A DNA stretch of 64,000 nucleotides from NCBI RefSeq assembly GCF_023715505.1, contig NZ_JAMBOH010000016.1, positions 65,602 to 129,601 on the forward strand. Direction: 5' to 3'. The notes beneath the pieces were generated by a model. That model did no database searches and was not told the origin of the DNA. It saw only the letters and a program-made list of their open reading frames with translations. A program made the translations under genes and the position numbers. This DNA is from Neobacillus cucumis. GTDB lineage: Bacteria; Bacillota; Bacilli; Bacillales_B; DSM-18226. Of the stretch, positions 1 to 6,864 are shown in pieces (the stretch's first letter is position 1; every line of letters starts with the position of its first letter).

Positions 1-113
1 TTATATAGATTCTCCAAATGCTTCCCATGTTTCCCCACCTTTGTGAAAATATCCTCTCTTAGCTTGTCACTAACCCGGAAACTAGATTCAAGATTATATT
101 TATATTTAGGCAT
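1..113 (-). CDS. Possible 5' end of a truncated hypothetical gene
   Basis: An ATG at 113 opens a frame that has no stop before the window edge (37 codons, beginning MPKYKYNLES). It points away from the cotW-like gene. No Shine-Dalgarno sequence is visible upstream and I do not recognise the peptide, so this could be a chance open frame. It is listed only because it stays open to the boundary and lies divergent to a spore-coat cluster. Confidence 0.25.
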   Translation of the reverse strand, partial: MPKYKYNLESSFRVSDKLREDIFTKVGKHGKHLENLY

Positions 114-181
114 TTCGTTTAGGTGAACGAGATGGGGATTGCATATGCTGATAAAAAAAACATCATGAAAGGGGCATATTT

Positions 182-400
182 GTGAGTAATTCATCGGACA
201 ATCCAATCATTCCAAAATCGGTGATTGATTTACTGGTAAGCGATATACTAAGAAAAAACGGGATTAGTATTGATAAAGCAAAGGGCAAAATTTCAGATGA
301 GCAGAAACAAATGTTAAAAGACTTAGTCAAAGATCTATCCCTGCAAGTGGATTCATTTGTTAAAAAACCAACTAAAGAACAAGAAATAGATCCCAAATGA
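182..400 (+). CDS. cotW: CotW-like spore coat protein
   Basis: This small (72 aa) hydrophilic, charged protein begins at a GTG with a purine-rich site (GAAAGGGG) upstream. Its core, roughly residues 12-60, follows the pattern of Bacillus CotW as I remember it: a short helix (LLVSDILRKNGISIDKAK), then a segment like SDEQKQMLKDLVKDL. Bacillus subtilis CotW is about 100 aa, so this copy has a shorter tail. CotW belongs to the insoluble outer-coat/crust fraction and is encoded beside cotX and cotV. The two cotX-like genes immediately downstream support the call. A terminator follows, so it appears to be a separate transcription unit, presumably made in the mother cell late in sporulation. Confidence 0.7.
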   Translation: MSNSSDNPIIPKSVIDLLVSDILRKNGISIDKAKGKISDEQKQMLKDLVKDLSLQVDSFVKKPTKEQEIDPK

Positions 401-410
401 TACTAACCTG

Positions 411-435
411 AAAACGCCATTTAGGCGTTTTTTTA
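411..435 (+). terminator. Rho-independent terminator after cotW
   Basis: An 8-bp perfect stem (AAAACGCC / GGCGTTTT) with a 5-nt loop is followed by a run of T. It separates cotW from the cotX-like pair. Confidence 0.8.
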
Positions 436-491
436 CTTTTGTTAAATGGGCAGAAATTAGGGACTCGTCCAATCAGAATGTAAGACAACCT

Positions 492-500
492 CATATATTA
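492..500 (+). promoter_or_regulatory. Candidate sigma-K -10 element upstream of cotX
   Basis: CATATATTA fits the sigma-K -10 consensus CATAnnnTA exactly and lies 32 nt before the cotX-like start codon, a normal leader distance. No clear AC-type -35 sits 16-17 bp upstream, so an activator such as GerE may be needed if the site is real. Late mother-cell expression is expected for cotX genes. Confidence 0.45.
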
Positions 501-531
501 AATCGAAACTAACAAAAAGGAGTGTTTAGGA

Positions 532-1041
532 ATGTCATCATCCAGCAGGGATAAACGCAATAGCAGCAGCGAGAAAAACCGTAGCAGCAGCCACCGCGAT
601 CACGAGAAAAAGGAGCGGAGGAGGAGTTCTTCACACGAAGATAAACATGATGATAAGAAGCATCATGATGCAGATGTAGTACAGGACGCAAACCAAGTCG
701 ATTTAATGGACCAAGAATCGGATGAACTAATCTTTATTAAAGATTCATGTAATATTAAGGTTCATTCAACCAATACTCAAGCAGCCGTTTCCTTACAAAT
801 TGCTCTACAACTTGCTATTGCAATAGTGATTAGAATTACCATTTTAGACAGTGCGGACAAAGACGGTGTAGTACAAGATCTTCTGCAGCATTTTGAGACA
901 GAGCAAACAAATAAACAGAAAATTTTCATCGAAAACTCCAAAGACGTCACTGTTAAGACTACTGACACAGACTTATCCGTCAATATTCAAGCATTATTAC
1001 AGGTTCTACTCACTTTAGTGGCTAAAGTAGACATTTTATAA
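532..1041 (+). CDS. cotX: Spore coat protein X-like (Coat_X), paralogue 1
   Basis: A spore outer-coat/crust protein of 169 aa. Residues 1-50 are low-complexity and rich in Ser, Arg, Lys, His and Asp. Residues 64-169 hold two consecutive copies of the spore coat protein X/V module, starting near LIFIKDSCNIKVHSTNTQ and IFIENSKDVTVKTTDTD. Each ends in a hydrophobic amphipathic stretch rich in Val, Ile, Leu and Ala. A strong ribosome site (AAAAAGGAGTG, 514-524) precedes the ATG. The downstream gene is a paralogue in the same unit, 26 nt away. Coat_X proteins contribute to the hydrophobic, cross-linked outer layer. The family call is confident; calling it CotX rather than CotV is less so. Confidence 0.85.
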   Translation: MSSSSRDKRNSSSEKNRSSSHRDHEKKERRRSSSHEDKHDDKKHHDADVVQDANQVDLMDQESDELIFIKDSCNIKVHSTNTQAAVSLQIALQLAIAIVIRITILDSADKDGVVQDLLQHFETEQTNKQKIFIENSKDVTVKTTDTDLSVNIQALLQVLLTLVAKVDIL

Positions 1042-1067
1042 AAAAATAATAAGAGGTGAGAAAAAAC

Positions 1068-1490
1068 ATGAGTGAAAATTGGAAAGCATTGGACCATTGC
1101 TGCGATAAAGGTAAGGATGAAGCTGTAACACAGGAAGCTGATCAACTGGTATCAAGTAAACAGCAGTCCTTTGAATGGATTGTTGTTAAGGATTCTGAAC
1201 AGGTTTGTGTTCATACAACGGATACTCAGATAGCTGTGTCACTTCAAGCTGCTATCCAAGCTGCGATTGCTGTTGTGATTAGCATTACAATTGGCGATAC
1301 TGAAAAAGCAAAAGCAGTGGTACAGGACTTAAAACAATTATTCAAAACAAAACAGCGCAACTCTCAGAAAACCATTATTAAGGGTAGCAAATGTGTTGAA
1401 GTAACAACAACTGATACACAAGTAGCTGTTAACATCCAAGCATTACTTCAAGTTTTAGTTGCCATCGTTGCAAAATTAGACATTCTATAA
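1068..1490 (+). CDS. cotX: Spore coat protein X-like (Coat_X), paralogue 2
   Basis: A 140-aa coat protein. The ATG at 1068 is preferred over an upstream in-frame GTG at 1056 because that GTG lies inside the ribosome site AGAGGTGAG (1052-1060), 7 nt before the ATG. After a short N-terminus containing a Cys pair (DHCCDKGKD), residues 35-140 carry two tandem Coat_X modules (IVVKDSEQVCVHTTDTQIAV and TIIKGSKCVEVTTTDTQVAV). These align closely with those of the preceding gene, so the pair arose by gene duplication on top of an older internal duplication. It has more Cys than its neighbour, which could support cross-linking. It is co-transcribed with the first cotX-like gene and ends at a bidirectional terminator. 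Confidence 0.85.
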   Translation: MSENWKALDHCCDKGKDEAVTQEADQLVSSKQQSFEWIVVKDSEQVCVHTTDTQIAVSLQAAIQAAIAVVISITIGDTEKAKAVVQDLKQLFKTKQRNSQKTIIKGSKCVEVTTTDTQVAVNIQALLQVLVAIVAKLDIL

Positions 1491-1513
1491 TTAATAAAAA
1501 CTATTCATAAAAC

Positions 1514-1542
1514 AAAAGGCTGCCAAAATCGGCAGCCTTTTA
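1514..1542. terminator. Bidirectional terminator between cotX and LTA synthase gene
   Basis: A perfect 11-bp stem (AAAAGGCTGCC / GGCAGCCTTTT) with a 6-nt loop lies between convergent genes. A-rich and T-rich flanks on both sides allow it to serve both strands. Confidence 0.85.
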
Positions 1543-1545
1543 TTG

Positions 1546-3498
1546 TTATTCAGTGGTACCATCCTTATGTGAAGGATTATAATCATATTTTGCTCGGTCA
1601 ACCGGAGTAAAGTTTTTAGGTGTATAGAAACGTAATAAATCTCCATTCACAACCTTATCTGAGAATGTGAGTTTTTCCTGAACCAATTGTTTATATTTCT
1701 TGGCCTCAGGCAACTTGTCCGATTCTAGCTTTAACCCTGTAGTTGAATCATAATATTTACCATCAACCGAGTAAATCGTCGGACTCACATAGTCACCGTT
1801 TCGGAATGCCACTAAACTATCATGTTGCTTAGACAGTAAATCCGTACCGAATTGAACATAATCTTTTGTATCAATTCCTAACAGGTGAAGAAGCGTTGGA
1901 AGAAGGTCAACTTGACCGCCATACTCATGGTTCACCCCACCCTGCATGCCTGGGACACGAATAAATAATGGTACACGTTGTAATCCAGCATTATCAACAG
2001 GTGTAATTTCTTTTCCAAGTATTTGCGCCATTGCTTTATTATGATTTTCAGAGATACCGTAATGATCACCATACATAATAATAATGGAATTATTATAAAG
2101 ACCAGACTTCTTAAGGTAGTCAAAAAATTGTCTTAGCGCTTCGTCCGCATAACGTGCTGTTTGGAAATATCCATCCACAGACTTATCACCTGTTGTAGCA
2201 GGTGCAATGGTTGCATCCTTTTGATTCATCGCATATGGATAGTGGTTAGCAACCGTAATAAATTTAGTATAGAATGGCTGCGGCAATGATTCCAATAGTG
2301 GGATAGATTGCTGATAGAATGGTTTATCCATTAAACCATATTCGGCCTCATCAGCAGAATTAATCTGATAATAGTTGGCATCAAAGAACTTGTCAAAACC
2401 AAGAGATTTGTAAATTTCATTACGATTCCAGAAACTTCCCGAATTCCCATGGAAAACAGCTGAAGTATACCCGTTCTGCCCTAAAATGGCAGGTGCTGCT
2501 TGGAATGTGTTTAACCCTTTCGTTGTAAAAACAGATCCCTCTGGTAAGCCAAACAAAGAATTCTCGAGCATGAATTCTGCATCAGATGTTTTTCCCTGTC
2601 CTGTTTGATGAAAAAAGTTATCAAAATACATTGTATTTTGGTCTTTTATCAATGAGTTTAAAAACGGTGTAACCTCTTCCCCATTTAACTTATAATTGAT
2701 CAAAAAGTTTTGCATGGATTCAAGGTGTAAGTAAATCACATTCATACCCTTCCCTGCACCAAAGGTAGCGGGATTGGGTTCGGCATAATTAGATTTGGTA
2801 TAGTTAATAACTTCTGTAATGTCATCGCTGCTCGCCATTACTCGTTGTGCCGAGGCATGTGTACTTTTAACAGCATCGTAAATGGTGTAATTGTACATAC
2901 CAAGGTATTTCACAATATAATTTCGGTCAAATCCTCTAGTAAGTAATTGAGGACGGTCTAATTCTGCCAGAGACAAGTTTACACAAGAGATAACAAGCGC
3001 TAAAGAGTATAATACCGAGATTTTCCTGCGTTTTATATCTTTAACCTCAATTTTAACAAAACGAAAAGCAAGCAGTGCCACCAACACAATAAAATCAACA
3101 AAGAAAAGAATGTCGTATGGTCTTAATAAAGAGAACACACTTCCACTTACGTCACCAAAATTTTGTGTCTGAGTTAAGGTAGGAAAAGTAATGAAGTCGT
3201 TGAAAAAACGGTAAAAAAGGACGTTTGCATATAATAGAAAAGATAATAGAAAATAAATAATCAACATCACCGTATATTTTTTTCTTCCTCTAAAAAAGGC
3301 TGAAATACCTAAGAAAATTAAGGAAGAACCTAATGGGTTAAAAAACAGAAGAAATTTCTGTAATGTATTTTCAATCCCTAATTGAAACTGGGTTAATTGT
3401 ACAAAATAGGTTTTTAACCAGAGTAGAAGTACAGACAAAAAGAAAAAGCCAATATATTTATTATAAATACTTTGACCCTTGTTTAATAGTTTATTCAT
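1546..3498 (-). CDS. ltaS: Lipoteichoic acid synthase family protein (LtaS-like sulfatase fold)
   Basis: A membrane enzyme of 650 aa, the usual LtaS size. Residues 1-180 contain about five transmembrane helices. The extracellular sulfatase-like domain follows, from near residue 250 (MNVIYLHLESMQNF), with the catalytic-Thr motif GKTSDAEFMLENSLF, the metal-site region YGDHYGISENH and a late sulfatase motif ending LLHLLGID. LtaS polymerises glycerol-phosphate from phosphatidylglycerol onto the lipoteichoic acid glycolipid anchor. Bacilli carry several paralogues (LtaS, YfnI, YqgS, and the primase YvgJ), and which one this is cannot be decided here. The start is supported by AGGTGATGAG upstream. 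It is a single-gene unit, convergent with cotX. Confidence 0.88.
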   Translation of the reverse strand: MNKLLNKGQSIYNKYIGFFFLSVLLLWLKTYFVQLTQFQLGIENTLQKFLLFFNPLGSSLIFLGISAFFRGRKKYTVMLIIYFLLSFLLYANVLFYRFFNDFITFPTLTQTQNFGDVSGSVFSLLRPYDILFFVDFIVLVALLAFRFVKIEVKDIKRRKISVLYSLALVISCVNLSLAELDRPQLLTRGFDRNYIVKYLGMYNYTIYDAVKSTHASAQRVMASSDDITEVINYTKSNYAEPNPATFGAGKGMNVIYLHLESMQNFLINYKLNGEEVTPFLNSLIKDQNTMYFDNFFHQTGQGKTSDAEFMLENSLFGLPEGSVFTTKGLNTFQAAPAILGQNGYTSAVFHGNSGSFWNRNEIYKSLGFDKFFDANYYQINSADEAEYGLMDKPFYQQSIPLLESLPQPFYTKFITVANHYPYAMNQKDATIAPATTGDKSVDGYFQTARYADEALRQFFDYLKKSGLYNNSIIIMYGDHYGISENHNKAMAQILGKEITPVDNAGLQRVPLFIRVPGMQGGVNHEYGGQVDLLPTLLHLLGIDTKDYVQFGTDLLSKQHDSLVAFRNGDYVSPTIYSVDGKYYDSTTGLKLESDKLPEAKKYKQLVQEKLTFSDKVVNGDLLRFYTPKNFTPVDRAKYDYNPSHKDGTTE

Positions 3499-3776
3499 TG
3501 TTTCTCATCACCTCATAGTGCATTATTATGACAAAAAAAATTTGACATTTAAATAGAAGATTCAACCCAAATTCACTAACATCTATCTTAACAGGTAAAT
3601 ATGAACAATTAATGAACAAACTTTGAAAATGTATATTTGTAGGAAGTACCTGTCAAATTCATTCCATAATAATTAAAGGATTAATTCTTTTAAGTATAGG
3701 AAAACTATCTCTGTGCACTTCAAGGAAGGAGGCACTAGTCCTGAACAACTTTTCTAATACCTTAAGGAGGGTAACA

Positions 3777-4289
3777 ATGGGAATTTTAAGTGGAAATCCA
3801 AAAGAAGAGCCATTGCATTATGGCGAAGTTTTTGATATTTGGGCATCACAATTAGCAGGCAACAATATGATTTCCGGTTATAAAACCATGTTAAATCATG
3901 CCGGTGATGAGGACTTAAAAAAATTACTAGTAGAAGTGATTGAGACAGGCGAACAGCAAAAAAAGCAAATTGAGGAGCTCTTAAAGGAAAACGGCGTCGG
4001 CCTTCCTCCAGTAATGCCTGACCCGCCTGAAGCTTGTTTAGAAGACATTCCAATTGGTGCCCGAATTCCGGATCCAGCGATTGCGGCTACCCTTGCAGCT
4101 GATACCGCTGCAGGGTTGGTTGCCTGCAGTCAAGTCATTGGAATGTCTATCAGGGAAGATGTTGCAATGATGTATGGTCAATTCCATATGCAAAAAGCTG
4201 CACTTGGTGCAAAGATTTTGCGTCTAAATAAAGAAAAAGGCTGGCTGATCCCGCCACCGCTTCATCTTAATAAACATCACGACTGCTAA
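3777..4289 (+). CDS. DUF3231 family protein (coat-F/ferritin-like helical bundle)
   Basis: A 170-aa protein of the DUF3231 family common in spore-forming bacilli. The helical N-terminus (LHYGEVFDIWASQLAGNNM), the central Pro-rich PPVMPDPPEA segment and the repeated long helices with IREDVAMMYGQFHMQKA fit one DUF3231 unit; many homologues carry two. The function is unknown; the fold is predicted to be a four-helix bundle related to spore coat protein F. The ribosome site TTAAGGAGGG is 7 nt before the ATG. The adjacent 55-aa gene is probably in the same transcript. Confidence 0.75.
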   Translation: MGILSGNPKEEPLHYGEVFDIWASQLAGNNMISGYKTMLNHAGDEDLKKLLVEVIETGEQQKKQIEELLKENGVGLPPVMPDPPEACLEDIPIGARIPDPAIAATLAADTAAGLVACSQVIGMSIREDVAMMYGQFHMQKAALGAKILRLNKEKGWLIPPPLHLNKHHDC

Positions 4290-4329
4290 AAAAGTTACCA
4301 TGTTGTAAGATCTTCTGGAGGTGAATGAA

Positions 4330-4497
4330 GTGGCTGAACAAAACAATAAGAATCAGAATTCAATCAACAGTCCAGAAGGATCTGGTTCTGAATATCATCG
4401 TGAACACGCAGGTAATGTTCCGGATTACGGCGGTAACAGTATGGAACAAATTGCCATAGAAGAATTAAAAAATGAAGCTAACAATACCAATATGTAG
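4330..4497 (+). CDS. Small hydrophilic protein, 55 aa, unknown function
   Basis: A short gene with GTG start at 4330, six nt after the ribosome site GGAGGTG (4318-4324). It encodes a 55-residue, Asn/Glu/Gly/Ser-rich soluble peptide (start MAEQNNKNQNS, end NEANNTNM) with no membrane segment or Cys. It lies 40 nt after the DUF3231 gene and ends just before a strong terminator, so the two probably form one unit. Its size, composition and position near coat genes suggest a small sporulation protein, but I do not recognise the family. A second in-frame GTG at 4321 lies inside the ribosome site and is unlikely to be used. Confidence 0.6.
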   Translation: MAEQNNKNQNSINSPEGSGSEYHREHAGNVPDYGGNSMEQIAIEELKNEANNTNM

Positions 4498-4532
4498 TTT
4501 TTATTTATCCCGCTGTTTGTGGTTTAAAAAAA

Positions 4533-4565
4533 GAAACCAGTCGATGGCTTGACTGGTTTCAATTT
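4533..4565. terminator. Bidirectional terminator between convergent genes
   Basis: A perfect 10-bp stem GAAACCAGTC / GACTGGTTTC with an 8-nt loop. It has an A-run on the left, which is a U-tract for the minus-strand deacetylase gene, and AATTTC to the right. Confidence 0.8.
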
Positions 4566-4567
4566 CA

Positions 4568-5374
4568 CTAGTTTTTCACTAGATTCATTTGTTCCCCTGC
4601 TTTAGCCTCGACAATTTGTTCGTCCACACTTAACCAGATAGGGATAGCAGAGGGATTATAAACAAAATAACTATTGGCAGAGAATTTTAGATTTTGGAAT
4701 GCCTTGATATAATCGACAATCTCAAGATTGGATGCATACCAGATGTCACTACGATTACCAATATATTCACAAAATTTTCCAATTAAATCCCAGTTTTGAT
4801 CCTGTTCAAATTCATAGCTGTGGCCCCATACATACATCATATACAAATATTGTTTTTTATGGAGCTGGACGAATTCCTCAGCAAGCTTTAATAAATTTCG
4901 GTTATGGTGGCAGGTTGGATTCCATTCGATAAAATCATCAGGAATTGAAAAATTTCCTGTACTATGGACTGTTCTTGCGTATTCAATCCCTAAGTATGGC
5001 AGCATCTCTTTAATCAATTGATTATAAGAACCATTTGGATAGGATAGCCCTCTCACAGTATAATCCACGATTTCCTCTAAGTTTTTTCGATCCTCCATTA
5101 CTTCTTCAATAAGCTGCTCTTTTGGCGACCTAGCAATCGTTGGATGGGTTACGGTATGAGCGGATACTTCATGTCCTTGATAAAGCCGTGAAACTTCCTC
5201 TCTAGGAATGCGATCGCCGGTTCCGAATAAGCCGGAATTCAAATGAAAGGTTCCCTTAATTCCATAACGATTAAAGATCTCGACAAGTTTTCTATCTGCT
5301 GATCTGCCATCGTCATAGCTCATCGTTAATACTTTGTGCTTCCCTTCAGGAAAGGTCATGATTACTTTCGGCAT
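4568..5374 (-). CDS. Polysaccharide deacetylase family protein (NodB homology)
   Basis: A 268-aa deacetylase-fold protein without signal peptide or membrane anchor, so probably cytoplasmic. The NodB motifs are visible: MSYDDG near residue 20 (a variant of TFDDG, both Asp kept) and the metal-binding HTVTHP (HxxxH) near residue 75. A later GLSYPNGSYN segment matches the R(S/G)LSYPxG motif. It is the last gene of the minus-strand pectin cluster, 83 nt after the GH4 gene. A cytoplasmic location suggests removal of acetyl groups from imported pectic oligosaccharides rather than action on peptidoglycan. That substrate is inferred from context only. Confidence 0.75.
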   Translation of the reverse strand: MPKVIMTFPEGKHKVLTMSYDDGRSADRKLVEIFNRYGIKGTFHLNSGLFGTGDRIPREEVSRLYQGHEVSAHTVTHPTIARSPKEQLIEEVMEDRKNLEEIVDYTVRGLSYPNGSYNQLIKEMLPYLGIEYARTVHSTGNFSIPDDFIEWNPTCHHNRNLLKLAEEFVQLHKKQYLYMMYVWGHSYEFEQDQNWDLIGKFCEYIGNRSDIWYASNLEIVDYIKAFQNLKFSANSYFVYNPSAIPIWLSVDEQIVEAKAGEQMNLVKN

Positions 5375-5457
5375 CCCTTGTCACCCCTATATAATAGTAG
5401 AATAGCACAAGAAGAATCCCTTCTGATTTTCAAATGCATTGGATTCTTCTCTTAAAA

Positions 5458-6864
5458 CTAATTTTTGACGGTTTCAAACTCCCTGCCTGATAAATAATTT
5501 TTTGTATTTAACAACATTTTTTCGAATAATTCTTCCACTTCCTCACGGGAGAGTGAGCTTAGTAGTGGATCTTGTAAAAATGCGAGAAGTGCTAATTCCT
5601 TATCACAGTTAATAGCTGCCTGAAGGGTCATTTCTTGAATATGGATATGACGATTCACCATATTATTGATGGACGTTGGCAGCTCTCCTGATAAAATAGG
5701 TTGAACGCTGTTGTAACTAAATACTGCATTCGTTTCCACAATTGCATTTTGTGGTACTCCACCCATTTGTCCCCTATTTGGAAAATTCACGTTTGAAGTA
5801 ATATCACCTAAACCAAGAAGTGCTTTGATCATTTGAACCCCTTCTTCACCAGTAGGTCTTAAGACAAAGTCTTCCGCTCCATTTGCCAGCCGCTGACCTT
5901 TTTCATAAAGTTCTTTCCCTCTTTCAATCCGCCAATCCACCGGAGTTAATCCAAATTTCCATTCCTTGACCTTTTGAGGACTTTGGAGATACCAGGTATT
6001 AGGCATAAACTCCGCTAAATGACGGTCACCTGCCGCAGCAATGAGGCCAAACTTTTTAAACAAATCAAATTTTACTCTTTGTGCTGAAGCGAAATGATCG
6101 TTCATCCAATTTCCTGCTTGTTTTCCTTCAAATCCAGATAAATAGTATTTGTCCACAAATTTCTGGTAGAGTGGGAATAGATCAATATTTTGATAGGATG
6201 CACGGTCAAGCCACGTAAAGTGATTGATACCTAAGACATTCACCTTAATGTCACTACGTTGAACATTTTCCAATCCTTCCATGTCCTCTAACATCATCGC
6301 CAGCAGCTTTTGCGTGCCAAAAACCTCATGACAGCAGCCAATTGCTTTAATCTCAGAGAATACTTCATATAGCGTCCTTGTACAAAGACTCATTGGATTC
6401 GTATAATTAATCACCCAAGCATTTGGTGCATGCTCTTTAATTTGCGAGGCAATTTCCACAAATAATGGAATCGTCCGCAGTGCCCTGACCAATCCTCCAG
6501 GTCCGACTGTATCTCCGACAGATTGATAGACACCATACTGTTCAGGGGTATGAACATCTGACTTCATTTCTAAAAATGTACCAGGCAGGATGGAGATAAT
6601 GACAAAATCAGCACCTGTTAAAGCTTCTTTTAACGTTCCTACGGCCTCATAGTCCCATTGACCGATTACATCATCACGGCCGCGCAAACGATTGCCGATA
6701 ATCTCATTTTGCTGGGCCGCATCAAAGTTGATATCATATAATTTGACGGTACCAGATACATTTTCCTCTAAAGCAAGGTCACTCATCAATCCCCATGCCC
6801 AGCCGCGTGAGCCTCCACCGATATAAGCGATTTGAACATCCTTTACATGTTTAGTCTTATTCAT
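5458..6864 (-). CDS. lplD: GH4 family alpha-galacturonidase (LplD-like)
   Basis: A 468-aa glycoside hydrolase family 4 enzyme. These use NAD+, Mn2+ and a redox-elimination mechanism. Visible features are the N-terminal dinucleotide-binding loop (IAYIGGGSRGWAWGLMSDLA), NYTNPMSLCTRTLYE, the metal-ligand segment GCCHEVFG and GINHFTW. Within GH4 the sequence resembles LplD of Bacillus, an alpha-galacturonidase, and the pectin context agrees. The start is the ATG at 6864, preceded by GGGGGACG. It overlaps the stop codon of the upstream GH105 gene (ATGA), so the two are translationally coupled. A start further upstream at 6912 would run deep into that gene and is rejected. Confidence 0.85.
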   Translation of the reverse strand: MNKTKHVKDVQIAYIGGGSRGWAWGLMSDLALEENVSGTVKLYDINFDAAQQNEIIGNRLRGRDDVIGQWDYEAVGTLKEALTGADFVIISILPGTFLEMKSDVHTPEQYGVYQSVGDTVGPGGLVRALRTIPLFVEIASQIKEHAPNAWVINYTNPMSLCTRTLYEVFSEIKAIGCCHEVFGTQKLLAMMLEDMEGLENVQRSDIKVNVLGINHFTWLDRASYQNIDLFPLYQKFVDKYYLSGFEGKQAGNWMNDHFASAQRVKFDLFKKFGLIAAAGDRHLAEFMPNTWYLQSPQKVKEWKFGLTPVDWRIERGKELYEKGQRLANGAEDFVLRPTGEEGVQMIKALLGLGDITSNVNFPNRGQMGGVPQNAIVETNAVFSYNSVQPILSGELPTSINNMVNRHIHIQEMTLQAAINCDKELALLAFLQDPLLSSLSREEVEELFEKMLLNTKNYLSGREFETVKN

